The position numbers and the translations under genes were made by a program. Source: Xanthobacteraceae bacterium (GTDB lineage: Bacteria > Pseudomonadota > Alphaproteobacteria > Rhizobiales > Xanthobacteraceae). From it: DNA of 10,022 nucleotides. The notes beneath the pieces were generated by a model. That model was given only the letters and a program-made list of their open reading frames with translations, was not told the origin of the DNA and did no database searches. The DNA lies in assembly GCA_030648135.1 (NCBI GenBank), contig JAUSIF010000166.1, positions 1 through 10,022 on the forward strand, written 5' to 3'. Of this stretch, positions 1 through 6,877 are shown piece by piece; within the stretch, counting starts at the first letter, position 1; each line of letters opens with the position of its first letter.

Positions 1-1161
1 GCGCTCGCGGAAGCGCTCGGCATGTCGCTGCCCGGCTGTGCCGCGATCCCGGCGCCTTACCGCGAACGCGCCGAGATTTCCTTCCATACCGGCGTTCGTA
101 TCGTCGAGATGGTGCGCGAGGACCTGAAACCCTCCGATATCCTTACGCGCAAGGCGTTCGAGAATGCGATCGTGGTGAATTCCGCCATCGGCGGCTCCAC
201 CAATGCGCCGATCCACATCAACGCCATCGCGCGCCACATCGGCGTGAGATTGGAGGTCGAGGACTGGGAGAAGTTCGGCTACGACGTACCGCTCCTCGTC
301 AATATGCAGCCGGCGGGCAAATATCTCGGCGAGGAATTTTATCGCGCCGGGGGTCTGCCGGCGGTGATGAACGAGCTGATGAAGCACGGCCGCATTCACG
401 CCGGCGCGCTCACCGTCAACGGCAAGGCCATCGGCGAGAACGTCAAACGGGCGAAGATCGGGGATCTGGACGTGATCCGGCCCTACAAAAAGCCGATGCA
501 GGAGAAGGCCGGTTTCAAAGTGCTCAAGGGGAATCTCTTCGATTCTGCGATCATGAAGACGAGTGTGATCTCGGATCAGTTTCGCAAGCGCTATCTCATG
601 GATCCGAAGCACCCGAACGTTTTCGAGGGCCGCGCGGTCGTGTTCGACGGGCGCGAGGATTATCACCGGCGCATCGACGATGCTTCCCTCAAGATCGACG
701 AGAATACGATACTGTTCATCCGCGGTGTCGGCCCGATCGGATATCCGGGCGCGGCCGAGGTCGTGAACATGCAGCCGCCGGCGGCGCTGATCAAGAAGGG
801 CGTGACTTCGTTGCCCTGCATCGGCGACGGAAGGCAATCGGGCACATCGGGCTCGCCTTCGATCCTCAATGCTTCGCCGGAGGCGGCAGTGGGTGGCGGC
901 CTCGCGCTGTTGAAGACCGGCGACCGCGTGCGCATCGACCTCAACAAGGGGACCGCGAATATTTTGATCTCACGCGAGGAATTGGCGCGCCGTCGGGCCG
1001 CGCTCGAACGGCAGGGCGGCTACAAGTTTCCGAAGAGCGAGACGCCCTGGCAGGAAATCCAGCGCTCGATCGTCGACCAGCTCGCCGATGGCATGGTGCT
1101 GAAGCCGGCTGTCAAATATCAGCGTGTGGCGCAAGCGGGCGTGCCGCGGGACAATCACTGA
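1..1161 (+). CDS. IlvD/Edd-family sugar-acid dehydratase (arabinonate dehydratase type), C-terminal part, 5' truncated
   Basis: The reading frame is open from base 1. The first in-frame ATG (22) is internal, since residues matching the family (ALAEALGMSLPGCAAIP) run across it. 386 residues are visible against about 580 for the family, so roughly the N-terminal third is outside the window. These enzymes dehydrate sugar acids or 2,3-dihydroxy acids to 2-keto-3-deoxy acids with a [2Fe-2S] cluster and Mg2+ in the cytoplasm. The cluster cysteines lie in the missing part. Visible family blocks are VVNSAIGGSTNAPIHINAIA, KTSVISDQF, FEGRAVVFDGREDY, GPIGYPGAAEVVNMQPP and GDGRQSGTSGSPSILNASPE. The serine of DGRQS (codon 838-840) aligns with the catalytic base serine of arabinonate and xylonate dehydratases. 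The sequence resembles the arabinonate/xylonate branch more than true IlvD, but the substrate cannot be read from it. It ends one base before the next gene, which suggests co-translation. Confidence 0.9.
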   Translation, partial: ALAEALGMSLPGCAAIPAPYRERAEISFHTGVRIVEMVREDLKPSDILTRKAFENAIVVNSAIGGSTNAPIHINAIARHIGVRLEVEDWEKFGYDVPLLVNMQPAGKYLGEEFYRAGGLPAVMNELMKHGRIHAGALTVNGKAIGENVKRAKIGDLDVIRPYKKPMQEKAGFKVLKGNLFDSAIMKTSVISDQFRKRYLMDPKHPNVFEGRAVVFDGREDYHRRIDDASLKIDENTILFIRGVGPIGYPGAAEVVNMQPPAALIKKGVTSLPCIGDGRQSGTSGSPSILNASPEAAVGGGLALLKTGDRVRIDLNKGTANILISREELARRRAALERQGGYKFPKSETPWQEIQRSIVDQLADGMVLKPAVKYQRVAQAGVPRDNH

Positions 1162-1162
1162 C

Positions 1163-2005
1163 ATGTCGACAATCATCGAGAAGCGCCGCGTCTTTCGCCA
1201 GCTCCACGAACGCGGCTGCTTCGTTATCCCCAATCCTTGGAACGTGGGTACCGCGCGCTATCTGCAGGGTCTCGGGTTCAAGGCGCTCGCGACCACGAGT
1301 TCGGGCTTCGCCCACGCGATGGGATATCGCGACGGCGCGTTGTCGCGCGACACGGTACTCGCCCACATCCGCGAAATCGTCGCGGCGACCGACTTGCCCG
1401 TGAATGCCGACTACGAGGGCGGCTATGCGCATGAGCCCGCGGGCCTCGCCGAAAGCGTGCGACTCTGCATCGAGACCGGCGTCGCCGGGCTTTCGATCGA
1501 GGATTCGACCGGCGACCCGCAAAATCCGCTCTACGATTTCGATCTGGCACTCGCACGCGTGCGGGCCGCACGCGCCGCAATCGACCGGGCGGGCGCCGAC
1601 GTCATTTTCACCGCGCGCAGCGAGGGTTTTATTCGCGGACGGCCGGATCTCGCCGAAACCGTCCGTCGGCTCAAGGCCTTTGCTGAAGCCGGCGCCGATT
1701 GCCTCTATGCGCCTGGCATCAACACCCGCGAGGAGGTCACTGCGGTGGTGCAGGCGGTCGCGCCCAAACCGGTGAATTTCCTGATGGCGACCGCCATCCA
1801 CTTCAGCGTGAACGACCTTACGGGCCTTGGCGTGCGCCGCATCAGCACGGGCGGTACGCTCTCGCGCGTGGCTTGGAATGCATTCGTTCATTCGGCGCGC
1901 GAGATCACCGAGCAGGGGAAATTCGAGAGTTTCAAGGGTGTGATGGGAAATGCCGAACTCAATGGCTTCTTCCGCGAGGACCACGCGCGACGGAAGACCC
2001 CATGA
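1163..2005 (+). CDS. Isocitrate lyase/PEP mutase superfamily protein
   Basis: A 280-residue protein whose whole length fits a TIM-barrel enzyme of the ICL/PEP mutase superfamily, which makes or breaks C-C or C-P bonds in 2-oxo and hydroxy acids (methylisocitrate lyase, oxaloacetate decarboxylase, PEP mutase). Visible active-site elements are PNPWNVGTAR (24-32), GYRD (54-57), the Mg-binding-type NADYEGGYA (81-89, D83 and E85), SIEDS (111-115), and FTARSEGF with R152. The mobile-loop motif KxCGH of true lyases is absent; residues 115-125 read STGDPQNPLYD instead. The start at 1163 is preferred over an in-frame ATG at 1124, because the latter lies inside the dehydratase gene and MSTIIEKRRVFRQLHE is a normal family N-terminus. 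It begins one base after the dehydratase stop and has only a weak ribosome site, so it is probably translationally coupled. It overlaps the next gene by ATGA. The exact reaction is unknown. Confidence 0.9.
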   Translation: MSTIIEKRRVFRQLHERGCFVIPNPWNVGTARYLQGLGFKALATTSSGFAHAMGYRDGALSRDTVLAHIREIVAATDLPVNADYEGGYAHEPAGLAESVRLCIETGVAGLSIEDSTGDPQNPLYDFDLALARVRAARAAIDRAGADVIFTARSEGFIRGRPDLAETVRRLKAFAEAGADCLYAPGINTREEVTAVVQAVAPKPVNFLMATAIHFSVNDLTGLGVRRISTGGTLSRVAWNAFVHSAREITEQGKFESFKGVMGNAELNGFFREDHARRKTP

Positions 2006-2706
2006 CTGCCCCTGAGTGCGTGTCAACGGGCCAGCCCATCGGGCCAGCGGTCGATACCGGGCCGGCGAGGCGGCCAGAATCCGTCGTGCTCGAAGGCCAC
2101 TTCGGTCGGGTCGAAAAGCTTGCCGCGGTTCATGCGCCCGATCTGTGGGAGGCCGTCAAAAGGCATGACGAAATCTGGACCTACATGTCCTCCTATGGGC
2201 CTTTCGCTAATCCTGCCGAATTTGCCGATTGGGTCGCGGACCGTGCAAAGTTAGACGACCCCTTTTCCTACGCCGTCGTGAATTCATCCGGACGTGCCGT
2301 CGGCATCGCGACCTTGATGGAGATCCGACCTGCCATGCGCGTCGTCGAAGTGGGTCACATTGTTTATTCGCCCGAACTGCAGCGCACCCCGCTCGCGACC
2401 GAGGCGCAATATCTGCTCGTGCGCTATGCCTTCGAACGGCTCGGCTACCGGCGCTACGAATGGAAATGCAATGCCCTGAACGCCGCCTCGCGGCGGGCGG
2501 CGCTGCGCTTCGGATTCACCTTCGAAGGGATCATGCGCCAGCATAAGATTGCCAAAGGTCGCAACCGCGATACCGCCTTCTTTTCGCTGCTCGATCACGA
2601 ATGGCCGAGCGTGCGATCGGCCTTCGAGCAATGGCTGGAGCCCGGAAATTTTGATGGCAAAGGGCGTCAGCGCCGTACTCTCGAAGAAATCCGCAATGCG
2701 CTTTAG
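2002..2706 (+). CDS. GNAT-family N-acetyltransferase (RimJ/RimL-like)
   Basis: A 234-residue protein of the acetyl-CoA-dependent GNAT fold, of the RimJ/RimL-like type that acetylates protein N-termini or small amines. The first ~28 residues are Pro/Gly-rich and look disordered; their DNA carries three near-copies of CGGGCCAGC (2027-2066). The fold runs from about residue 30, with FSYAVVNSSGRAVGIATLMEI (88-108) as beta2-beta3, EVGHIVYSPELQRTPLATEA (116-135) as beta4 and the acetyl-CoA-binding turn, and YEWKCNALNAASRRAALRFG (152-171) as the C-terminal strand and helix. ATG 2002 overlaps the stop of the preceding gene and has GGAAG five bases upstream. A longer open frame reaches back to 1699, but that part is a shadow of the lyase-like gene. 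The substrate cannot be deduced. It could act on a metabolite of the surrounding pathway or be unrelated. Confidence 0.88.
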   Translation: MTAPECVSTGQPIGPAVDTGPARRPESVVLEGHFGRVEKLAAVHAPDLWEAVKRHDEIWTYMSSYGPFANPAEFADWVADRAKLDDPFSYAVVNSSGRAVGIATLMEIRPAMRVVEVGHIVYSPELQRTPLATEAQYLLVRYAFERLGYRRYEWKCNALNAASRRAALRFGFTFEGIMRQHKIAKGRNRDTAFFSLLDHEWPSVRSAFEQWLEPGNFDGKGRQRRTLEEIRNAL

Positions 2707-2727
2707 CGGGCGGGGAAGAGTCGAAGC

Positions 2728-2732
2728 GGGAG
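2728..2732 (+). promoter_or_regulatory. Ribosome binding site of denD
   Basis: GGGAG, eight bases before ATG 2741. It supports that start and shows that this gene is initiated on its own, not by overlap with the acetyltransferase gene. Confidence 0.6.
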
Positions 2733-2740
2733 CCAAGTGA

Positions 2741-3724
2741 ATGCACGTCCTCGTCACCGGCGCGGCCGGCATGATCGGACAGAAGCTCGTTGCCCGGCTG
2801 GTTAAGGACGGTGGGCTCAACGGCAAGCCGATCGACCGCCTTACGCTCACTGATGTCGTCGTGTCCGCTTCGCCCGCCGGTTTTTCCGGCAAGGTCGATG
2901 CGGCGGTTTCCGATCTTTCGGCGCCGGGCGAGGCGAGAAAGGCATTGGCCTTGCGCCCCGACGCGATCTTCCATCTCGCCGGGGTCGTCTCTGGGGAAGC
3001 CGAGACCGATTTCGAAAAAGGTTACCGCGTCAATCTCGACGGTACGCGCGCGCTACTTGAGGCGATTCGCAAGACAGGCGATGGCTACAGACCGAAGCTT
3101 GTCTTCACTTCCTCGATTGCGGTATTCGGCGCGCCGTTTCCGGAGACGATTGCGGACGATTTTCACCTCACGCCGCTCACCTCCTATGGCACACAGAAGG
3201 CGGTGGGTGAGATGTTGCTCGCCGACTACAGCCGCCGCGGCTTTCTCGACGGCGTGGGCTTGCGTCTTCCCACCATATGCGTACGGCCGGGCAAGCCCAA
3301 CAAGGCGGCCTCCGGCTTCTTCTCCGGCATCATCCGCGAGCCGCTCGCGGGCGAGACCGCCGTGCTCCCCGTAGCGGAGACGGTGCGCCACACCCATGCC
3401 AGCCCGCGCTCCGCTGTCGGCTTTCTCATCCGCGCGGCAGGCCTAACCCGCGAGCAGCTCGGCCTCCGTATCAATTTGAGCATGCCTGGAGTGTCCTGCA
3501 CGGTCGCCGAACAGATCGCGGCGCTCAGGCGCCTTGCCGGCGAGAAGACCGCATCCCGCATCCGCCGCGAGGCCGATCCGTTGGTGGAGCGGATCGTCTC
3601 CGGCTGGCCTGAGCGTTTCGATGCCCGCCGCGCGCTCGCCCTCGGATTCCGCGCCGAGGAGAACTTCGAGGAGATCATCCGAATCCATATCGAGGATGAA
3701 CTCGAAGGCGGGATCGCGGCCTAA
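2741..3724 (+). CDS. denD: D-erythronate dehydrogenase-like NAD-dependent epimerase/dehydratase family protein
   Basis: A 327-residue extended short-chain dehydrogenase. It closely resembles DenD, which oxidises D-erythronate at C2 with NAD+ in tetronate catabolism; its length matches too. Visible features are the N-terminal Rossmann motif TGAAGMIG (6-13), the acidic residue after beta2 in LTLTDVV (D38), HLAG (78-81), the catalytic serine region FTSSIAVFG (122-130), the Y149-x3-K153 pair in SYGTQK, and RLPTICVRPG in the substrate domain. In the known pathway the product goes to an isomerase (OtnI), a kinase (OtnK) and a decarboxylase (OtnC), none of which is in this window. It lies 34 bases after the acetyltransferase gene and 10 bases before sfsA, so all are probably one transcript. 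The subfamily call rests on overall similarity; oxidation of another C4-C5 sugar acid or a UDP-sugar epimerase-like role is possible but less likely. Confidence 0.82.
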   Translation: MHVLVTGAAGMIGQKLVARLVKDGGLNGKPIDRLTLTDVVVSASPAGFSGKVDAAVSDLSAPGEARKALALRPDAIFHLAGVVSGEAETDFEKGYRVNLDGTRALLEAIRKTGDGYRPKLVFTSSIAVFGAPFPETIADDFHLTPLTSYGTQKAVGEMLLADYSRRGFLDGVGLRLPTICVRPGKPNKAASGFFSGIIREPLAGETAVLPVAETVRHTHASPRSAVGFLIRAAGLTREQLGLRINLSMPGVSCTVAEQIAALRRLAGEKTASRIRREADPLVERIVSGWPERFDARRALALGFRAEENFEEIIRIHIEDELEGGIAA

Positions 3725-3734
3725 GATCATTGCC

Positions 3735-4448
3735 ATGCGCTTCCCGTCCCCGGTCGTGCCCGCGATGCTCAAGCGCCGCTACAAGCGCTTCCTCGCCGAT
3801 GTCGTGCTTGCGGACGGCACGGAGACGACGGTGCATGTGGCAAACCCGGGCTCCATGCTCGGGCTGGTAGAGCCGGGAAGCCGGGTCTGGCTCTCGAAGT
3901 CGGATAATCCCAACCGCAAGCTCGGCTATAGCTGGGAGCTGGTCGAGGTCGATTTCGGCCGCGGCCCCGAGCTTGTCGGCGTCAATACGGGCCATCCGAA
4001 CCGGATCGTCGCCGAGGCGATCGCGGCCGGCCGGGTGCGCGAGCTTGCGGGATACGCGCGCTTGCGCCGCGAGGTGCGTTACGGCAAGGCCAGCCGGGTC
4101 GATATTCTGCTGGAGGACGACGGCCGGCCGCCCTGTTACGTCGAGGTGAAGAACGTCCATATGATGCGCGAGCCGGGCCGTGCCGAGTTCCCGGATTCGG
4201 TCACGGCGCGTGGGACAAAGCATCTTCAGGAACTCTCCGCCGAAGTGGGTAGGGGTGCGCGCGCCGTCATGGTCTTTCTGGTCCAGATCGGCTCGGCCGA
4301 AGGGGTGGCACTCGCCCGCGATATCGACCCCGGCTATGGGGCAGCCTTCGACCGGTCGCAGGTTGCGGGCGTCGAGGCGATCGCGCTCGCCTGCCGTCTC
4401 TCGACCGAAGGGATTGAAGTCGAGAAATCAATCCCGGTCCTCGGCTGA
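3735..4448 (+). CDS. sfsA: SfsA, sugar fermentation stimulation protein homologue
   Basis: A 237-residue protein matching SfsA from end to end. SfsA was named for raising maltose utilisation in E. coli and is described as a DNA-binding protein; its fold contains an N-terminal OB-like part and a PD-(D/E)xK nuclease-like core. Visible family blocks are KRRYKRFLADV (13-23), HVANPGSMLGL (34-44), SDNPNRKLGYSWELVEV (56-72), VNTGHPNR (83-90), and a core with D123 in SRVDILLE and E137-V-K139 in CYVEVKNV, followed by FPDSVTARGTKHLQEL. The ATG at 3735 fits the family start (MRFPSP); an upstream in-frame ATG at 3696 lies within denD. The ribosome site is weak (AAGA at 3723-3726), so coupling with denD is likely. 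The physiological role is poorly defined in all species. Confidence 0.93.
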   Translation: MRFPSPVVPAMLKRRYKRFLADVVLADGTETTVHVANPGSMLGLVEPGSRVWLSKSDNPNRKLGYSWELVEVDFGRGPELVGVNTGHPNRIVAEAIAAGRVRELAGYARLRREVRYGKASRVDILLEDDGRPPCYVEVKNVHMMREPGRAEFPDSVTARGTKHLQELSAEVGRGARAVMVFLVQIGSAEGVALARDIDPGYGAAFDRSQVAGVEAIALACRLSTEGIEVEKSIPVLG

Positions 4449-4457
4449 GGCTTCGCC

Positions 4458-4485
4458 TTGCGCCAATGGCTCTATGCCCTACATT
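4458..4485 (+). promoter_or_regulatory. Possible sigma-70-type promoter for map
   Basis: The 59-base gap between sfsA and map holds TTGCGC (4458-4463) and TACATT (4480-4485) with 16 bases between them. Each preceding base is C, which resembles the CTTGac/CtatAt pattern of alphaproteobacterial housekeeping promoters. It is a match by eye only, and it would leave a leader of about 15 bases before the map start. Confidence 0.3.
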
Positions 4486-4497
4486 CGGACATCCACC

Positions 4498-4501
4498 GGA
4501 G
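4498..4501 (+). promoter_or_regulatory. Ribosome binding site of map
   Basis: GGAG, six bases before ATG 4508. It decides for this start over the in-frame ATG at 4466, which would add 14 atypical residues. Confidence 0.6.
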
Positions 4502-4507
4502 CCCCTA

Positions 4508-5338
4508 ATGACCTACGTCGAGGCCGCAACCGCGCCATTGCGCAAGACCGGGCAGATCAAGCTGCATGGGCCGGAGGGTTTTGCCGGCATGCGGCGCGCC
4601 GGCCAGCTGGTCGCCGAGGTGCTCGATCTCCTGGTCGAGCATGTGCAGCCGGGCGTCACCACCTTGGAACTCGACCGGCTCGTCCTGGAGTTTGCGCTCG
4701 ATCACGGCGCGCTGCCGGCGACGCTGATGTACCGCGGCTATGGCAAATCGATCTGCACCTCGATCAATCACGTGGTCTGTCACGGCATTCCGAACGAGAA
4801 GCCGCTGCGTGAGGGCGACATCGTCAATATCGACGTGACGCTCGTGCTCGACGGATGGCACGGCGATTCAAGCCGCATGTATACGGTCGGCGAGATCCCA
4901 CGCCGCGCCGAGCGGCTGGTCGATGTCACCTACGAGGCAATGATGGCGGGTATCTGTGCGATCCGGCCGGGAGCGACCACCGGCGACATCGGTGCCGCAA
5001 TTCAGGCCATGGTCGAGCCGAACCACATGAGCGTGGTGCGCGATTTTTGCGGCCATGGGGTCGGCCGGCTGTTCCATGACGAGCCCAACGTCGTCCATAT
5101 CGGCCATGGCGGCGAGGGGCCGGTGTTGCGGCCCGGCATGTTCTTTACCGTCGAGCCGATGATCAATCTCGGCCGGCCGCACGTGAAGGTGCTATCCGAC
5201 GGTTGGACGGCGGTGACCCGCGACCGCTCGCTCTCCGCCCAATTCGAGCACTCGGTCGCGGTGACGGAGGCGGGCGTCGAGATTTTCACGCTGTCGCCCA
5301 AAGGCCTGCATAAGCCTCCCTACGGGCTCCGGATCTAA
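4508..5338 (+). CDS. map: Methionine aminopeptidase, type I
   Basis: A 276-residue enzyme that removes the initiator methionine from new proteins in the cytoplasm; it is normally essential. All five metal ligands of the pita-bread fold are in place: D109 in NIDV, D120 in HGDSSR, H183 in CGHGVG, E216 in TVEPM and E247 in FEHS. The substrate-contacting histidines H92 (CHGIPNE) and H190 (LFHDEPNV) are also present. There is no N-terminal zinc-finger extension, so this is the plain bacterial type I form. MTYVEAATAPLRKTGQI is the usual alphaproteobacterial N-terminus and supports the start at 4508. It sits between sfsA and radC, and its TAA shares a base with the radC ATG (TAATG), which implies translational coupling. 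Confidence 0.97.
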   Translation: MTYVEAATAPLRKTGQIKLHGPEGFAGMRRAGQLVAEVLDLLVEHVQPGVTTLELDRLVLEFALDHGALPATLMYRGYGKSICTSINHVVCHGIPNEKPLREGDIVNIDVTLVLDGWHGDSSRMYTVGEIPRRAERLVDVTYEAMMAGICAIRPGATTGDIGAAIQAMVEPNHMSVVRDFCGHGVGRLFHDEPNVVHIGHGGEGPVLRPGMFFTVEPMINLGRPHVKVLSDGWTAVTRDRSLSAQFEHSVAVTEAGVEIFTLSPKGLHKPPYGLRI

Positions 5339-6060
5339 TGGCGATGCCTGCCGATAACGACAAGCCGGGGTCGGGATTCCAGGAATCACCGCATTACCAC
5401 GGCCATCGCGAGCGCTTGCGTGCCCGCTTCCGCGAGGCGGGCGAGGAGGCGCTCGCGGATTATGAGCTGGTCGAGCTCGTGCTGTTCCGCGCGCTGCCGC
5501 GCCGCGACGTGAAGCCGCTCTCCAAGGCGCTGATGACGCGCTTCGGCTCCTTCGCCGAGGTGGTATCGGCCTCGCCGGCGCGCCTCGCCGAGGTGGAGGG
5601 GCTGGGCGAGGCGGCGATCACCGAACTCAAGCTGGTTCAGGCGGCCGCGCTTCGTCTCGCCCGTGGCGAGTTGAAGCGGCGGCCGGTGCTGTCATCCTGG
5701 TCGGCGGTGATCGATTATTGCCGGGCCGCGATGGCGTTCGCCGACAGGGAGCAGTTTCGTGTGTTGTTTCTCGACAAGCGCAACCAACTGATCGCCGACG
5801 AGCTGCAACAGACCGGCACCGTCGATCATACCCCGGTCTATCCGCGCGAGGTGGTCAAACGCGCGCTCGAGCTGTCGGCGACCGCGCTGCTCCTCGTTCA
5901 CAATCATCCCTCCGGCGATCCCACGCCTTCGCGCGCCGATATCCAGATGACCAAGTCGATCATCGACGTCGCCCGGCCGCTCGGCATCGAGGTCCACGAT
6001 CACATTATCGTGGGCAAGGAAGGCCACGCCAGCCTGAAAGGTCTGCGGCTCATTCCGTGA
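5338..6060 (+). CDS. radC: RadC-family JAB/MPN-domain protein
   Basis: A 240-residue protein of the RadC (UPF0758) family. An N-terminal helix-hairpin-helix-like part (about 40-105, with EVEGLGEAAITELK at 85-98) resembles a DNA-binding module. The C-terminal half is a JAB1/MPN metalloprotease-like domain with an intact zinc motif: E155 in DELQQTG, H188-x-H190 in VHNHPSGD, S198 and D201. The original claim of a role in DNA repair in E. coli was withdrawn, and the cellular function remains uncertain. The start at 5338 overlaps the map stop by one base; ATG 5344 two codons later is an alternative. It is the last plus-strand gene of the block and ends 20 bases from a convergent gene. Confidence 0.95.
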   Translation: MAMPADNDKPGSGFQESPHYHGHRERLRARFREAGEEALADYELVELVLFRALPRRDVKPLSKALMTRFGSFAEVVSASPARLAEVEGLGEAAITELKLVQAAALRLARGELKRRPVLSSWSAVIDYCRAAMAFADREQFRVLFLDKRNQLIADELQQTGTVDHTPVYPREVVKRALELSATALLLVHNHPSGDPTPSRADIQMTKSIIDVARPLGIEVHDHIIVGKEGHASLKGLRLIP

Positions 6061-6080
6061 CGCCGAGCAGCGGCGGGAAC

Positions 6081-6791
6081 CTATTCAGGCCGCGTCATCA
6101 ACAGCGGCCTCGGCGTCTCCGGCACCTTGGCCCAGCCGCCGCCCTCCTGGCGGCCGAAGCGCATCACATCGCCGCGCGGGGACAGCAGCACCACATCGTC
6201 GCGATCGAGCCGCCATGAAACAGGCTCGAAGCGCGCCACCGTGGCATCGCATCCCGGCTGCATCCGCACCACGAACATCTCGCCGGTCGCTTCGTCGGAG
6301 AGCGTGATGCGGCAGATCGGTGCTGCGCCCGGGCGCGACAGGTTCCAGTCGCCGAACAGGTCCGTGATCTGCGGGCGCTCGGAGGGATCGACGAACTGCA
6401 GATTGGCGAGGAAATAGACCGCGTCACCCTCGCGGATCGCCTCGTAGACGCCGCCGACGCCTTCAGTGAATTCGGCTACGGTGCGGCCATTGGAGCGGAC
6501 GAAAAGAATCGCTCCGGCGATGCCGGGAAGCCAGGCCGCGACCTCGCCCAGAAAACCGAATAGCTGAGAACATTGGCTGCGATTATAAGCGAGCGCGAAG
6601 CCGGGACCGGCATGCCTCGTCTCCAGCGTCATGGGACATTTTCGGTTGCCGTCGGCATTGGCGAGTTCGTAGTTGGCGGCGAGTGCGCGCACTTCAGCGG
6701 GATCGGGCTTGCCGGCGGGAGCTGGCGTCTGTCCCGCCGCCTGGGAGGCGATTGCAGAGAGCGCGAGAAGAATACCGGCGACAAGACGCAT
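6081..6791 (-). CDS. Secreted AprI/Inh-like protein with two tandem inhibitor-type domains
   Basis: A 236-residue protein with a clear Sec signal peptide (MRLVAGILLALSAIASQAAG, probable cleavage near residue 20), so it should be periplasmic. The rest reads as two copies of a beta-barrel domain like the AprI/Inh inhibitors, which block serralysin-type metalloproteases in the periplasm. The copies align by eye: Y41/W149, then 11 residues to C52/C160, 21-22 residues to C74/C181, then 12-13 residues to W87/W193, followed by an ILFVRSNGRTVAEF or VVLLSPRGDVMRF strand pair. The paired cysteines probably form one disulfide per domain. Copy 1 spans about 37-118 and copy 2 about 145-222. Known inhibitors have a single domain of about 105 residues. 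No protease gene lies nearby, so an inhibitor role is inference. It follows the hydroxyacid dehydrogenase gene on the same strand after 86 bases. Confidence 0.75.
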   Translation of the reverse strand: MRLVAGILLALSAIASQAAGQTPAPAGKPDPAEVRALAANYELANADGNRKCPMTLETRHAGPGFALAYNRSQCSQLFGFLGEVAAWLPGIAGAILFVRSNGRTVAEFTEGVGGVYEAIREGDAVYFLANLQFVDPSERPQITDLFGDWNLSRPGAAPICRITLSDEATGEMFVVRMQPGCDATVARFEPVSWRLDRDDVVLLSPRGDVMRFGRQEGGGWAKVPETPRPLLMTRPE

Positions 6792-6847
6792 GAGCGGACC
6801 CGGCCCAAGAGCTTACAGAACGATTTAAACTAGCATGCGCAGCGATT

Positions 6848-6865
6848 GCGGGTCACGCGACCCGC
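6848..6865 (-). terminator. Hairpin downstream of the hydroxyacid dehydrogenase gene, possible terminator
   Basis: A perfect seven-base-pair G/C-rich inverted repeat, GCGGGTC and GACCCGC around ACGC, begins 13 bases past the stop of the minus-strand dehydrogenase gene. No T-run follows on the minus strand, so it is not a classical intrinsic terminator. It could attenuate transcription into the Inh-like gene or protect the upstream mRNA end. Confidence 0.35.
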
Positions 6866-6877
6866 GTGCGCAGGCGC

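Noticed and set aside
1112..2026. Long open frame on the minus strand (304 codons) opposite the ICL/PEPM-like gene
   Set aside because: The plus-strand protein is a clear family member over its whole length. The antisense frame is Arg/Gly/Ala/His-rich with no recognisable motif, as expected from high-G+C codon bias.
2027..2066. Three near-copies of CGGGCCAGC at the start of the acetyltransferase gene
   Set aside because: The spacing is irregular and the units are short; they are best explained by low-complexity Pro/Gly/Ala coding sequence.
2284..2892. Minus-strand open frame of 202 codons across the acetyltransferase and denD junction
   Set aside because: It crosses two well-supported plus-strand genes and shows no domain pattern.
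4466..4507. Upstream ATG at 4466 as the start of map
   Set aside because: It would add 14 residues not typical of the family; ATG 4508 has a well-placed GGAG and the usual N-terminus.
6061..6075. Small inverted repeat CGCCG-AGCAG-CGGCG directly after the radC stop
   Set aside because: A five-base-pair stem without a T-run in a G+C-rich genome is not enough to call a terminator.
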